This document shows, in pieces, positions 46,693 to 55,725 of a stretch of DNA of 64,000 nt (positions are counted from its first letter, which is position 1; the number at the start of each line of letters is the position of its first letter). This DNA is from Blattabacterium sp. (Cryptocercus punctulatus) str. Cpu (GTDB lineage Bacteria > Bacteroidota > Bacteroidia > Flavobacteriales > Blattabacteriaceae), in NCBI RefSeq assembly GCF_000236405.1, contig NC_016621.1, forward strand, positions 62,001 to 126,000, written 5' to 3'. The translations under genes were made by a program, and so were the position numbers. The notes under the pieces are model-generated. The model had not been told where the DNA came from. It was given only the letters and a program-made list of their open reading frames with translations, and searched no databases.

Positions 46693-47895
46693 ATGGATTA
46701 TTTCATATTATACGATGGTAATACTGAATGGCAAAATTTACTTCCTATCACATTTACTAGACCAGTATCAGAAATTCGATTAGGAATATTTACAATAAGA
46801 GAAAGATGGGAAAAATATATTGGAGGAAAAGCATTTGTTCTTACAAAACCATTTCTTTCAAAAAAATATTCTTTTGGAATAGAAAAAAAAAAGGGAATGC
46901 ACAAAAATATATTACTAATCAATTCTTCATTTATTCCAAATGAAAAATTGATTCAAATAATTTTTGAATTAAAAGAAAATGAGGCTATCTTTTTTCAAGA
47001 AAAAATGGTAGCTGTACGAAAATCTCTTTTTTTTTATAGAAAAGATACTCCATTTTTAAAAAAATATAAAAAAATATATCATATTAACCAGGTAATTTAT
47101 ATTCAATATCCATGGGATATATTTATAAACAATGAAATTATCTTAAAACAAGATTTTCATTTTTTAACAAAAGGAAAAAATTCGTTTTCTCTATTTGGAA
47201 AAAATAACCTTCTTTGTAAAGAAAAAATTTTTTTAGAAGAAGATATGACAGCCGAGAATATTGTATTAAATGCAAAATTTGGTCCCATTTATCTTGAAAA
47301 AGAAGTTCAAATAATGGAAGGATCTATGATTAGAGGACCTGTAGCAATTTGTAAAAAATCCATCTTAAATATGGGATCTAAAATATATGGTGGGACAACG
47401 ATTGGTCCTAATTGTAAAGTAGGAGGAGAAATTAAAAATTCTGTTATTTTTTCTTATTCTAATAAAGCTCATGATGGTTTTTTGGGAAATACGGTTTTGG
47501 GCGAATGGTGTAATTTAGGAGCTGGTACCAATATTTCTAATTTAAGAAATGATTATTCTAAAGTTAAAGTTTGGAGTTATGAAAAAAAAAAATTTTTTCC
47601 TATTGATGTTCGATTTTTTGGAATGATCATGGGCGATTATTCCAAATCTTCAATTAATACTCAATTTAATACAGCTACAATAGTAGGTGTAAATACAAAT
47701 ATCTTTGGATATGGATTTCCTCCTAGATATATTCCTTCTTTTTCTTTAGGTGGAATACAAAATAGAAAAGTAATTCCTTTTGTAAAGGTTTGTGAAACTG
47801 CTGAGATAATGATGAATAGAAGAAATATTTCTTTTTCTTTTTTAGATAAAGAAATATTAGAATATTTATATCATTCAATGGGTAATAAAATATAA
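46693..47895 (+). CDS. GlmU-family putative sugar-nucleotidyltransferase
   Basis: 400 residues. The N-terminal part begins 'YFILYDGNTEWQNLLPITFTRPVSEIRLGIFTIRE', characteristic of a Bacteroidota GlmU-like family. The C-terminal half is a left-handed beta-helix of hexapeptide repeats ('IMEGSMIRGPVAICKKSILNMGSKIYGGTTIGPNCKVGGEI', then 'LGEWCNLGAGTNISNLRND'). A true GlmU pyrophosphorylase motif is not clear at the N terminus, so substrate remains open (N-acetylglucosamine-1-phosphate is the natural guess). Eleven A bases lie at 47582-47592. Confidence 0.82.
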   Translation: MDYFILYDGNTEWQNLLPITFTRPVSEIRLGIFTIRERWEKYIGGKAFVLTKPFLSKKYSFGIEKKKGMHKNILLINSSFIPNEKLIQIIFELKENEAIFFQEKMVAVRKSLFFYRKDTPFLKKYKKIYHINQVIYIQYPWDIFINNEIILKQDFHFLTKGKNSFSLFGKNNLLCKEKIFLEEDMTAENIVLNAKFGPIYLEKEVQIMEGSMIRGPVAICKKSILNMGSKIYGGTTIGPNCKVGGEIKNSVIFSYSNKAHDGFLGNTVLGEWCNLGAGTNISNLRNDYSKVKVWSYEKKKFFPIDVRFFGMIMGDYSKSSINTQFNTATIVGVNTNIFGYGFPPRYIPSFSLGGIQNRKVIPFVKVCETAEIMMNRRNISFSFLDKEILEYLYHSMGNKI

Positions 47896-47958
47896 CTTAT
47901 TTATTTCTTATAACAAATAGAATTATAATTGGTTTTTAATATAAATAAAAATAATTTT

Positions 47959-49666
47959 ATGCTGAAACATAATTTAGGTTATCCTATTGAAGGATTTATT
48001 GAACATTGGTTATAAAATACGAAAAAAAAATTTAAAAATACAAGAATATGCTGGTTTAGATTTGATTCCATGTAATGATTTTAGTTTTTATGATCATGTT
48101 CTAGATATATTTTTTTATTGGAATCTATTCCAAAATATTATTCTTTAATTCCTATGAAACATGATATAGATCTTTATTTTTTCCATGGTTAGAGGAGTTT
48201 AAAAAGATGTATGGGATATAAAAAAAGAAAATTTATTTCATAAAATGGATTTAATTGAAAATATTATTCCAGTTTATATAAAAATAATTAAAAAATTAAA
48301 GGATTAAGAAGCTACTTATATTCAAATAGATGTATCAATTTTAGTTTTAGATTTATTTTAAAAAAAAATAGAAATATTTAAATATGATTATCAAGAAATA
48401 TATAAAATTTGTTCGGAAATAAATATTTTACTTCCATCCTATTTTGATGGAATTTTAGAAAATATTTTTTTTCTTAAAAATCTTTCTATCCAAACTTTAC
48501 ATATTTATTTAATAGAATATCCAGAAAATTATAAATAATCTTAGATTTTTTAATAGATAAAAAAACAATTTTATCTTTAGTATTCATCGATGGAAAAAAT
48601 ATTTTGAAAAATAATTATGTTAATTCCATAAAAAAAATTGAAAAATCAATAAAATTATTAGGAGAAAAAAGAGTGATGATTGCACCTAATTGTTCACTTT
48701 TACATATTCCTATATAGATATATATAGGATATGAACATTCTATTCCTATGTATGGATATCAAAAAAAAATAGTCTTTTACTAAACAAAAAATTTATGAAT
48801 TAATCAATTTAAAAAATATTATAAAAGGAAATAATTCTATTTTAATAAAAAATTTGTATTTTTTTGAAAAAATAAAAACTTCTTTTATTTTTAATGATAA
48901 AAAAGTTAAAGAAAGAGTACTAAAAATAAAAAATCCTTTTAAGATTCGTAAAAAAAAATAGCATCAAAAATTTAATTTATCTTTATTTCCAATAATAACT
49001 ATTGGATCATTTCCTCAAAAAAAATAAATTTGAAATTTAAAAAGTAAATTCCGAAAAAGAAAGTTAAGTAAAAAAGAAAATATGAAAAAATAAATTTAGA
49101 TGTTTTGGGACATGGATCATTTGAGAAAAATGATCAACCTATTTTTACTATTTTCTATCAGATTTTTTGGATTATTAGGGGGTAGATGAAGTAAAATCTT
49201 TAGAAAAAATCTGTTGAAAAAAAAAGATTTGGACTTTTATTTTAAATGGTCTATTAAAGACTTTCGTCTTTCTTCAAGTGGAGTGGAAGATGAAATACAA
49301 ATTCATACACATATGTGTTACAGGTATTTTTTAATAATATATTGAAACATATAAAAGATCTATATTCCGATGTGATTACTTTAGAAATAATTAAATTATT
49401 AAAGGCCTTTTCAAAATTTTCTTATCCAAATGAAATTTAGAAGTGGTATATGATATTTTTTCTACAAAAATTTCTACTGTAAAAAAAATATTCGATTTAA
49501 TTCAAAAAGTTTCTAATAGAATATCAATTATAAAAATAATTGGATTAATCCAGATTGTGGATTAAAAAATAGAAAATGGTATGAAGTAATAAAATAACTT
49601 AAAAATATGATAGTATCGGAAAAAATAGCTATAAAAAAATTGATCAATTATATTTTAATTTTGTAA
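47959..49666 (+). pseudogene. metE: decayed metE (B12-independent methionine synthase)
   Basis: About 1.7 kb of ruined coding sequence with many stops and frameshifts; an intact gene is ~2.3 kb. Collinear pieces in shifting + frames: 'MLKHNLGYPIEGF' (normally GYPRIG), 'KIRKKNLKIQEYAGLDLIP', 'CNDFSFYDHVLDI', 'TIGSFPQKK' (domain-two start), 'EIQIHTHMCYR' (zinc-ligand H and C), 'SDVITLEI', 'YPNEI*KWYMIF' and 'NPDCGLKNRKWYEVIK' (zinc-ligand C). This order is that of MetE from N to C terminus. Loss is recent enough for easy recognition. sufE follows immediately. Confidence 0.93.
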
Positions 49667-49676
49667 AATATTTGAA

Positions 49677-50102
49677 ATGACATTACAGAATAAAGAAGAA
49701 AAAATTAAAAAGGAATTTTTTCTTCTCAAAAATTGGGAAGAAAAATATGAATACATTATAGATTTAGGAAAAAATTTACCAAAAAAGTCCAATATTTTTA
49801 GATCTGAAGATAAATTAATTCATGGATGTCAATCTAATGTTTGGTTAGAAGCTAAATTAAAAGGAGTACGTATTTTTTTTGATGCAGATAGTGATGCTCT
49901 TTTACCTAGAGGGATGGCAGCTATTATGATTCGGATATATTCAGGTCATTTTCCATTTGAAATTATTTCATATAAGGCCAATTTTATTTCTGAAATTGGG
50001 TTTCGATCATTTTTATCCCCGATTCGTGCTAATGGTATGCTTTTATTTTTAAAAAAAATTAAGTTTTATGCAATAGCTTTTAATGGAAAAAATTTCTGTT
50101 AA
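49677..50102 (+). CDS. sufE: SufE-family sulfur acceptor
   Basis: Accepts sulfur from the cysteine desulfurase SufS for Fe-S cluster assembly. 141 residues. The active cysteine is in 'KLIHGCQSNVWLEA', the family hallmark, with 'LPRGMAAIMIRIYSG' and 'IGFRSFLSPIRANGM' after it. The N-terminal 'KEEKIKKEFFLLKNWEEKYEYIIDLGKNLP' is typical. ATG start. It stands alone here, immediately after the dead metE; the suf operon is elsewhere. Confidence 0.94.
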   Translation: MTLQNKEEKIKKEFFLLKNWEEKYEYIIDLGKNLPKKSNIFRSEDKLIHGCQSNVWLEAKLKGVRIFFDADSDALLPRGMAAIMIRIYSGHFPFEIISYKANFISEIGFRSFLSPIRANGMLLFLKKIKFYAIAFNGKNFC

Positions 50103-50161
50103 CTTAAATGGTAATAATATATAGAAATTTTACCATTCTTTTATTTTTTATAAAAAAAATT

Positions 50162-51520
50162 ATGAAATTCCAAACTATTAATCCTGTTGATAATAATATA
50201 TTAAATACTTATTCTTTTATAGAGGATGAAAAAATTAATGATAAACTTAATTTAGCTAATAAAGCATATGAAGAATGGAAATCTTTTTCTTTTTCTTCTA
50301 GGATTGAATACATTAATAAATTAATATCTTCCATGAAAGAGGTTTTAGATATTTTATCATATTTAATAACCCAAGAAATGGGAAAACCTATAACGCAATC
50401 CCGTAAAGAAGTAAATAAAAGTATCAATTTATGCAAATATTATATTGATTTAGAAGAATCTATTTTTTTTAAAAATATCTATACTGAATATGAAAAATCT
50501 TATATTAGATTTGAACCTATAGGTCCTATATTAGGAATTATGCCTTGGAACTATCCTATTTGGCAAACTATAAGATATGCAATTCCTAATATTTTACTAG
50601 GAAATGTAATTGTTTTGAAACCTGCTATTAATACGGTAGGTTGTTCTATTCTTTTAGAAAAAATATTTATTGAATCTGGATTTCCAAAAGGAATTTTTCA
50701 AGTTTTTTTAATAGATATACCTAAAATAGAATTAGTAATAGAAAATCCTATTATACAAGGAGTCACTTTTACAGGAAGTTATTTAACTGGGAGTCATATA
50801 GGAAATATAGCTGGTAAGCATATTAAAAAATCTATTCTAGAATTAGGAGGAAATGATGCTTTTATTGTAATGAAAGATGTAAAAAATATCCAAGAAACGG
50901 CAAAATTTGCTACAGAGTCGAGATTAAATAATACAGGACAATCGTGTATTTCTGCTAAACGTTTTATTATAGATCATTCTATTGTAGATGATTTTATAGA
51001 TCTTATTATTCAAGAAATGAAAAAATATCATCAAGGAGATTTATATGAGGAATCTACTAATATAGGTTATATTGCTCGTTCAGACTTATCGGAAAAATTG
51101 TATAAACAATATAAGAATATTATTTCATCTAATAGATGTAAAATATGCTTAGAAACTAAAAAAAATGGAAATTTTTTTTCTCCTTCTTTATTAAAAATAG
51201 AAGATAATAATCTATTTTTTTCAGAGGAAATATTTGGTCCAATAGGATTAGTTTATACTTTTTATAATGAAAAAGAAATTCCTTCTATTGTTAATGCTAC
51301 TTGTTATGGATTAGGAGCATCTATATGGACTAAAAATTTAAAAAAAGCAGAAATATTATCCCAAAAAATAAATACTGGAATGGTATTTGTTAATGAAATT
51401 GTAAAATCAGATCCTCGTTTCCCTTTTGGAGGAGTAAAAAAATCTGGATATGGAAGAGAACTTTCTGCTCTATCTATAAAAGAATTTTCTAATTGGAAAA
51501 CTATTATTATAAAAAAATAA
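50162..51520 (+). CDS. NAD(P)-dependent aldehyde dehydrogenase (succinate-semialdehyde type)
   Basis: Aldehyde dehydrogenase superfamily, 452 residues from ATG 50162 ('MKFQTINPVDNN'). 'GIMPWNYPIWQT' and 'VLKPAINTVG' bind cofactor, 'LELGGNDAFIV' has the catalytic glutamate, 'NNTGQSCISAKRF' the catalytic cysteine, and 'EEIFGPIGLVYTF' follows. The frame extends to ATG 50108, but those 18 residues are hydrophobic and do not fit the family. Closest remembered type is succinate-semialdehyde dehydrogenase; substrate is not proven. Its role in the symbiont's reduced TCA metabolism is open. Confidence 0.88.
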   Translation: MKFQTINPVDNNILNTYSFIEDEKINDKLNLANKAYEEWKSFSFSSRIEYINKLISSMKEVLDILSYLITQEMGKPITQSRKEVNKSINLCKYYIDLEESIFFKNIYTEYEKSYIRFEPIGPILGIMPWNYPIWQTIRYAIPNILLGNVIVLKPAINTVGCSILLEKIFIESGFPKGIFQVFLIDIPKIELVIENPIIQGVTFTGSYLTGSHIGNIAGKHIKKSILELGGNDAFIVMKDVKNIQETAKFATESRLNNTGQSCISAKRFIIDHSIVDDFIDLIIQEMKKYHQGDLYEESTNIGYIARSDLSEKLYKQYKNIISSNRCKICLETKKNGNFFSPSLLKIEDNNLFFSEEIFGPIGLVYTFYNEKEIPSIVNATCYGLGASIWTKNLKKAEILSQKINTGMVFVNEIVKSDPRFPFGGVKKSGYGRELSALSIKEFSNWKTIIIKK

Positions 51521-51522
51521 GA

Positions 51523-53013
51523 TCATAAAATTTTTCGCATTCTTGATACAGATATTTTCATTTGATTTCTATATTTAGCTACAGTTCTTCGAGCCACTAT
51601 ATATCCTTTTTTTTTTAAAATTTTTGATAATTTTTCATCAGTAAGTGGGTTTTTTTTATTTTCTTTTTCAATAGATTCTACTAATAATTTTTTAATTTCA
51701 ATGGAAGAAATTTCTTTTCCTTCTTTATTAATCATTTTTTCAGAAAAAAAACTTTTTATCAAGAATGTTCCATATGGAGTATTCACATATTTACTATTAG
51801 CAACACGAGAAACAGTGGATATACCTACTCCAATTTTTTGGGATATATTTTTTAAAATCATAGGTTTTATTTTATATGGATCTCCAGTAAAAAAATATTC
51901 TTTTTGATAATCCATAATAGCGTTCATTGTTAACATTAATGTATTTTGACGTTGTTTTATCGATTCAACAAACCATTTAGCAGAATCTATTTTTTGTTTT
52001 ATAAAAAAAATAGTATTATTATCGTTTTTTTTCATATTTTTTTTTGAATACTTATAAGATTTCAACATATCTAAATATATAGAAGATATTTTTAATTCTG
52101 GAGTATTTCTATGATTTAGAGATAGTTCTAAATCACCTTCTACAATACAAATTGTAAAATCGGGAATTAAATGATTTAAATTTCTAGTATTTTCAGAATA
52201 TATTTTACCTGGTTTTGGATTCAATTTTTCTATTTGATAAATAGCTTTTCGTAAATTTTTTTTTGTTATTCCTAATTTATTTTGCAGCTTTTGATAATGT
52301 TTTTTTGTAAAAAATTCAAAATTATTTTGTATAATATTTTTGGCAAGAAAAACTTCTGTAGTTTTTTTTTTATTTTCTAATTGTATAAGAATACATTCTT
52401 GTAAATTCCTAGCTCCTATTCCTATAGGATCTAGTTTTTGTATATAATTTGAAAGTAATTTTTCAATTTTTTCTTCAGTAACAGATATTCCAAGTATCAA
52501 AAATATGTCATCTACTATAGAAGAAATTGGTCTTCTTATATATCCATCTTCATCTATATTTCCTATTATAAAATCTGATATCAATAAATCTTCATTATTT
52601 AAAAAACGAAAAGTATGTAATTGATTTTTTAAATATTCTTGAAAAGAAATTCCAGAAATTATTGGGATATATTTTTTTTCACTATGATTTTGATTAGGGA
52701 TATTATTTTTGAAATCCAAAATTTCATCATCACTTAAATATTCATCAATATTTATTTCATCACTATCTATAGATGGATTTTGATCTTCTGAAAGATCCAT
52801 CATATTTTCTGATATATCTAAATTTTCCTCTTCTTCACTAATACTGATAGAATTTAATAGATCATCTTCCATTTCCAATGCTGGATTTTCTTCCAATTCC
52901 TGTTTAACTCTTTGTTCAAAATCCAAAGTAGATAATTGCACCAATTTCATTAGTTTTATTTGCTGGGGAGAAAGTTTTTGTTTTCCTTTCTGTAATAATT
53001 TTTGTTTTAACAT
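51523..53013 (-). CDS. rpoN: RNA polymerase sigma-54 factor
   Basis: Alternative sigma factor requiring an AAA+ activator. 496 residues. Glutamine-containing region I 'LSPQQIKLMKLVQLSTLDFEQRVKQELEENPALE' is split over residues 16-50, followed by an acidic linker, the core-binding domain ('ARNLQECILIQL'), the helix-turn-helix ('NISQKIGVGISTVSRVANSKYV') and RpoN box 'ARRTVAKYRN' near the C terminus. All regions are complete. Convergent with the aldehyde dehydrogenase. No bEBP activator and no clear -24/-12 promoter were seen in the window. Confidence 0.95.
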   Translation of the reverse strand: MLKQKLLQKGKQKLSPQQIKLMKLVQLSTLDFEQRVKQELEENPALEMEDDLLNSISISEEEENLDISENMMDLSEDQNPSIDSDEINIDEYLSDDEILDFKNNIPNQNHSEKKYIPIISGISFQEYLKNQLHTFRFLNNEDLLISDFIIGNIDEDGYIRRPISSIVDDIFLILGISVTEEKIEKLLSNYIQKLDPIGIGARNLQECILIQLENKKKTTEVFLAKNIIQNNFEFFTKKHYQKLQNKLGITKKNLRKAIYQIEKLNPKPGKIYSENTRNLNHLIPDFTICIVEGDLELSLNHRNTPELKISSIYLDMLKSYKYSKKNMKKNDNNTIFFIKQKIDSAKWFVESIKQRQNTLMLTMNAIMDYQKEYFFTGDPYKIKPMILKNISQKIGVGISTVSRVANSKYVNTPYGTFLIKSFFSEKMINKEGKEISSIEIKKLLVESIEKENKKNPLTDEKLSKILKKKGYIVARRTVAKYRNQMKISVSRMRKIL

Positions 53014-53016
53014 GTT

Positions 53017-54435
53017 TTAGAATTCTGCATTATTTGGTGTTCTTGGAAAAGGAATTACATCACGAATATTTTTCATTCCTGTAATAAATTGAACTAAACG
53101 ATCAAATCCTAATCCAAATCCACTATGAGGAACAGAACCAAAACGACGAGTATCTAAATACCACCAAAGTTTTTTATCATCTATTTTTGTATCTTTCATT
53201 CGCTTCAATAAAAGATCATAACGTTCTTCTCTTTGAGATCCTCCAATAATCTCTCCTATTTTTGGGAACAAAATATCCATTGCCCTCACTGTTTTTCCAT
53301 CATTATTTATACGCATGTAAAAAGCTTTAATACAGGAAGGATAATCAAAAACAATGACAGGATGTTGAAAATGGTCATTCACTAAATATTGTTCATGTTC
53401 AGATTGTAAATCCATCCCCCAAATTACTGGATTAAAAAATTTTTTATTTTTTTTTTCAAGAATTTTTATAGCTTCAGTATAACTAATCCTTTTAAATGGA
53501 AATTTTAATATAAGTTCTAGTCTATCTAAAATGGAAAAATTATCCTCTTTATTCCATTTTTTTATATTTTCTTTTAAAAAAAATAAATCTTCTACACAAT
53601 TTTCAATAATATATTGTATGATAAATTTTAAAAAATTTTCTGCTAAATTCATATTTTCTTCTAAATGATAAAAGGCAATTTCGGGTTCTATCATCCAAAA
53701 TTCGGATAAATGTCGTGAAGTATTGGAATTTTCTGCACGAAAAGCAGGTCCAAAAGTATATACTTTTCCTAAAGATAAAGAAGCAGTTTCAGCTTCTAAT
53801 TGTCCAGATACACTAAGATAGGTTTTACATTGAAAAAAATCTTTTTTATAATCTATTATATCTCCTTTTTTTATACATGGAATATTTTTTAAATCCATAG
53901 TCGTAACCTGAAACATATTTCCAGCTCCTTCAGCATTTAAAGTAGTAATAATTGGAGTATTAATATAAAAAAATCCATGTTCATGAAAATATTTATGTAT
54001 AGAAAAAGCTATATGATGACGTATACGTATAATACTACTAAAAATACTTGTACGGAAACGTAAATGTGCTTGTTTACGTAGTTTTTCTAAACTATGTTTT
54101 TTAGGTTGTAAAATAGATTTTTGAAAATTTTTTTGGTCTACTTTTCCATATATACTTATATATAAAGATTGAATTTCTATAGATTGTTTTTTCCCTATAC
54201 TTTTTTTTAATATTCCTATAACTTTAATAGATGTTCCAATTGTTATTTTTTTTATCAATTTTTTATCTATATTTTTAGATAAAACAATTTGAATATTTTT
54301 AATGGTAGATCCATCGTTTAATGCAATAAAAATAGAATTACGAAAAAAACGTATCCATCCCTCAACTAAAACTTTTTTTTCTAAAAAAAAATTACCATTA
54401 TTCAACAATTCTTTAATCGAATATTTTTTTATCAT
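53017..54435 (-). CDS. asnS: asparaginyl-tRNA synthetase
   Basis: Class IIb synthetase. 472 residues. N-terminal OB-fold anticodon domain ('VLVEGWIRFFRNSIFIALNDGS'), motif 2 'TFGPAFRAENSNTSRHLSEFWMIEPE', 'WGMDLQSEHEQYL', and motif 3 'HSGFGLGFDRLVQFITG'. The 'SGQLEAETASLSLG' segment favours AsnRS over AspRS. ATG start. Followed on the minus strand by rpoN after only three bases. Confidence 0.96.
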   Translation of the reverse strand: MIKKYSIKELLNNGNFFLEKKVLVEGWIRFFRNSIFIALNDGSTIKNIQIVLSKNIDKKLIKKITIGTSIKVIGILKKSIGKKQSIEIQSLYISIYGKVDQKNFQKSILQPKKHSLEKLRKQAHLRFRTSIFSSIIRIRHHIAFSIHKYFHEHGFFYINTPIITTLNAEGAGNMFQVTTMDLKNIPCIKKGDIIDYKKDFFQCKTYLSVSGQLEAETASLSLGKVYTFGPAFRAENSNTSRHLSEFWMIEPEIAFYHLEENMNLAENFLKFIIQYIIENCVEDLFFLKENIKKWNKEDNFSILDRLELILKFPFKRISYTEAIKILEKKNKKFFNPVIWGMDLQSEHEQYLVNDHFQHPVIVFDYPSCIKAFYMRINNDGKTVRAMDILFPKIGEIIGGSQREERYDLLLKRMKDTKIDDKKLWWYLDTRRFGSVPHSGFGLGFDRLVQFITGMKNIRDVIPFPRTPNNAEF

Positions 54436-54450
54436 AAAATATACAGATTT

Positions 54451-55005
54451 TTATATTTTTAAAATTTCTTTTTCTTTATAAAGAAAAAGATTATCCATAT
54501 TTTGAATATATTCAATCGTTATTTTTTGTATACTGTTTTCTCCTGATTTAGATAAATCTTGGGCCAATTTTAATTTTTTTATGGATTGATTATTTTTTTT
54601 TCGTATTATTCTTACGTATATTTTTGCCTGTTCTATTTGTTTTTTTATTTTTTTTATCAAATTTTTTCTTCCTTCTTCTGTAATAATAGGAATATTAATT
54701 TGAATATAGTCTCCTTTATTAGTAGGCATAATTCCTAAATTAGTATCTATAATGGCTTTATCTATATGTGAAATAAGAGACCGATCCCAAGGTTGAATTG
54801 TTAGAGTCATATTATCTACAATATTAATATTAGCTACTTCTATTAAAGGTAAAAAAGTCCCATAACACTTTATTTTTATTTTTTCTAAAAAGGTAAGAAT
54901 GGATTTACTTCCTAAATGAATAGGATAAATTTCCTCTTGTAATTTTTTTAAAATTATTTTCATGTCTTTTTTACAAGAAGAAAAAATTTTATTTAATTCA
55001 TCCAT
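54451..55005 (-). CDS. frr: ribosome recycling factor
   Basis: Splits post-termination ribosomes together with EF-G. 184 residues, normal length. 'IQPWDRSLISHIDKAIIDTNLGIMPTNKGDYIQINIPIITEEGRKNLIKK' segments are typical (given here over residues ~73-122), as is C-terminal 'GENSIQKITIEYIQ'. ATG start. Downstream of pyrH by nine bases, the usual pyrH-frr order. Confidence 0.96.
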   Translation of the reverse strand: MDELNKIFSSCKKDMKIILKKLQEEIYPIHLGSKSILTFLEKIKIKCYGTFLPLIEVANINIVDNMTLTIQPWDRSLISHIDKAIIDTNLGIMPTNKGDYIQINIPIITEEGRKNLIKKIKKQIEQAKIYVRIIRKKNNQSIKKLKLAQDLSKSGENSIQKITIEYIQNMDNLFLYKEKEILKI

Positions 55006-55014
55006 AATTTTTTA

Positions 55015-55725
55015 TTATTTTTTAGAAACTAAGGTACCTATTTCTTCTCCGGAAATTACTTTTTTAAAATTACCTTTTCTATTGATATCAAAAATAATAA
55101 TGGGTAAATTATTTTCATTTCCTAAAATAAAAGCGGTTTGATCCATCACTTTTATTCCCATTTGATAAGCCATATCAAAGGATATTTTTTTTAATTTTTT
55201 AGCATATTTATCTTTTTCCGGATCTTTAGTATAGACTCCATCAACTCTAGTTCCTTTTAATAAAACATCAGCCTTTATTTCTATAGCACGTAATACAGCT
55301 GCTGTATCTGTAGTAAAATAAGGATTTCCTAATCCTGCTACAAATATAACTACTCTGCCTTTTTCTAAATGATGAATAGCTTTATCCTTGACAAAAGGTT
55401 CCGCAATTTGATCCATTCTAATAGCTGTTTGTATAGAGGTACATATTCCTATATTTTCTAAGTAAGATTGTAGTGCAATTCCATTTATAACAGTAGCTAG
55501 CATTCCCATATAATCTCCACCTATACGATCTATTGTACTATTTAACCTAGAATAACCTCTAAATATATTTCCTCCACCAATAACTATAGCCACTTGGCCC
55601 CCCATATCTACAACTTTTTTTACCTCTTCGGCATGTTGTTGAAGACGAGTAGAATGAAGTCCAAAATTCTTATTTCCCATAAGAGATTCTCCACTTAATT
55701 TTAATAATGATCTTTTGTACTTCAT
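55015..55725 (-). CDS. pyrH: uridylate kinase
   Basis: UMP to UDP kinase, hexameric. 236 residues. 'LLKLSGESLMG' phosphate-binding start, 'IVIGGGNIFRGY', 'GMLATVINGIALQSYLE', 'FVAGLGNPYFTTDTAAVLRAIEI' and 'GTRVDGVYTKDPEKD' are signature segments. ATG start, overlapping the stop of the upstream glutamate dehydrogenase by four bases. With frr it forms a translation/nucleotide pair. Confidence 0.97.
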   Translation of the reverse strand: MKYKRSLLKLSGESLMGNKNFGLHSTRLQQHAEEVKKVVDMGGQVAIVIGGGNIFRGYSRLNSTIDRIGGDYMGMLATVINGIALQSYLENIGICTSIQTAIRMDQIAEPFVKDKAIHHLEKGRVVIFVAGLGNPYFTTDTAAVLRAIEIKADVLLKGTRVDGVYTKDPEKDKYAKKLKKISFDMAYQMGIKVMDQTAFILGNENNLPIIIFDINRKGNFKKVISGEEIGTLVSKK

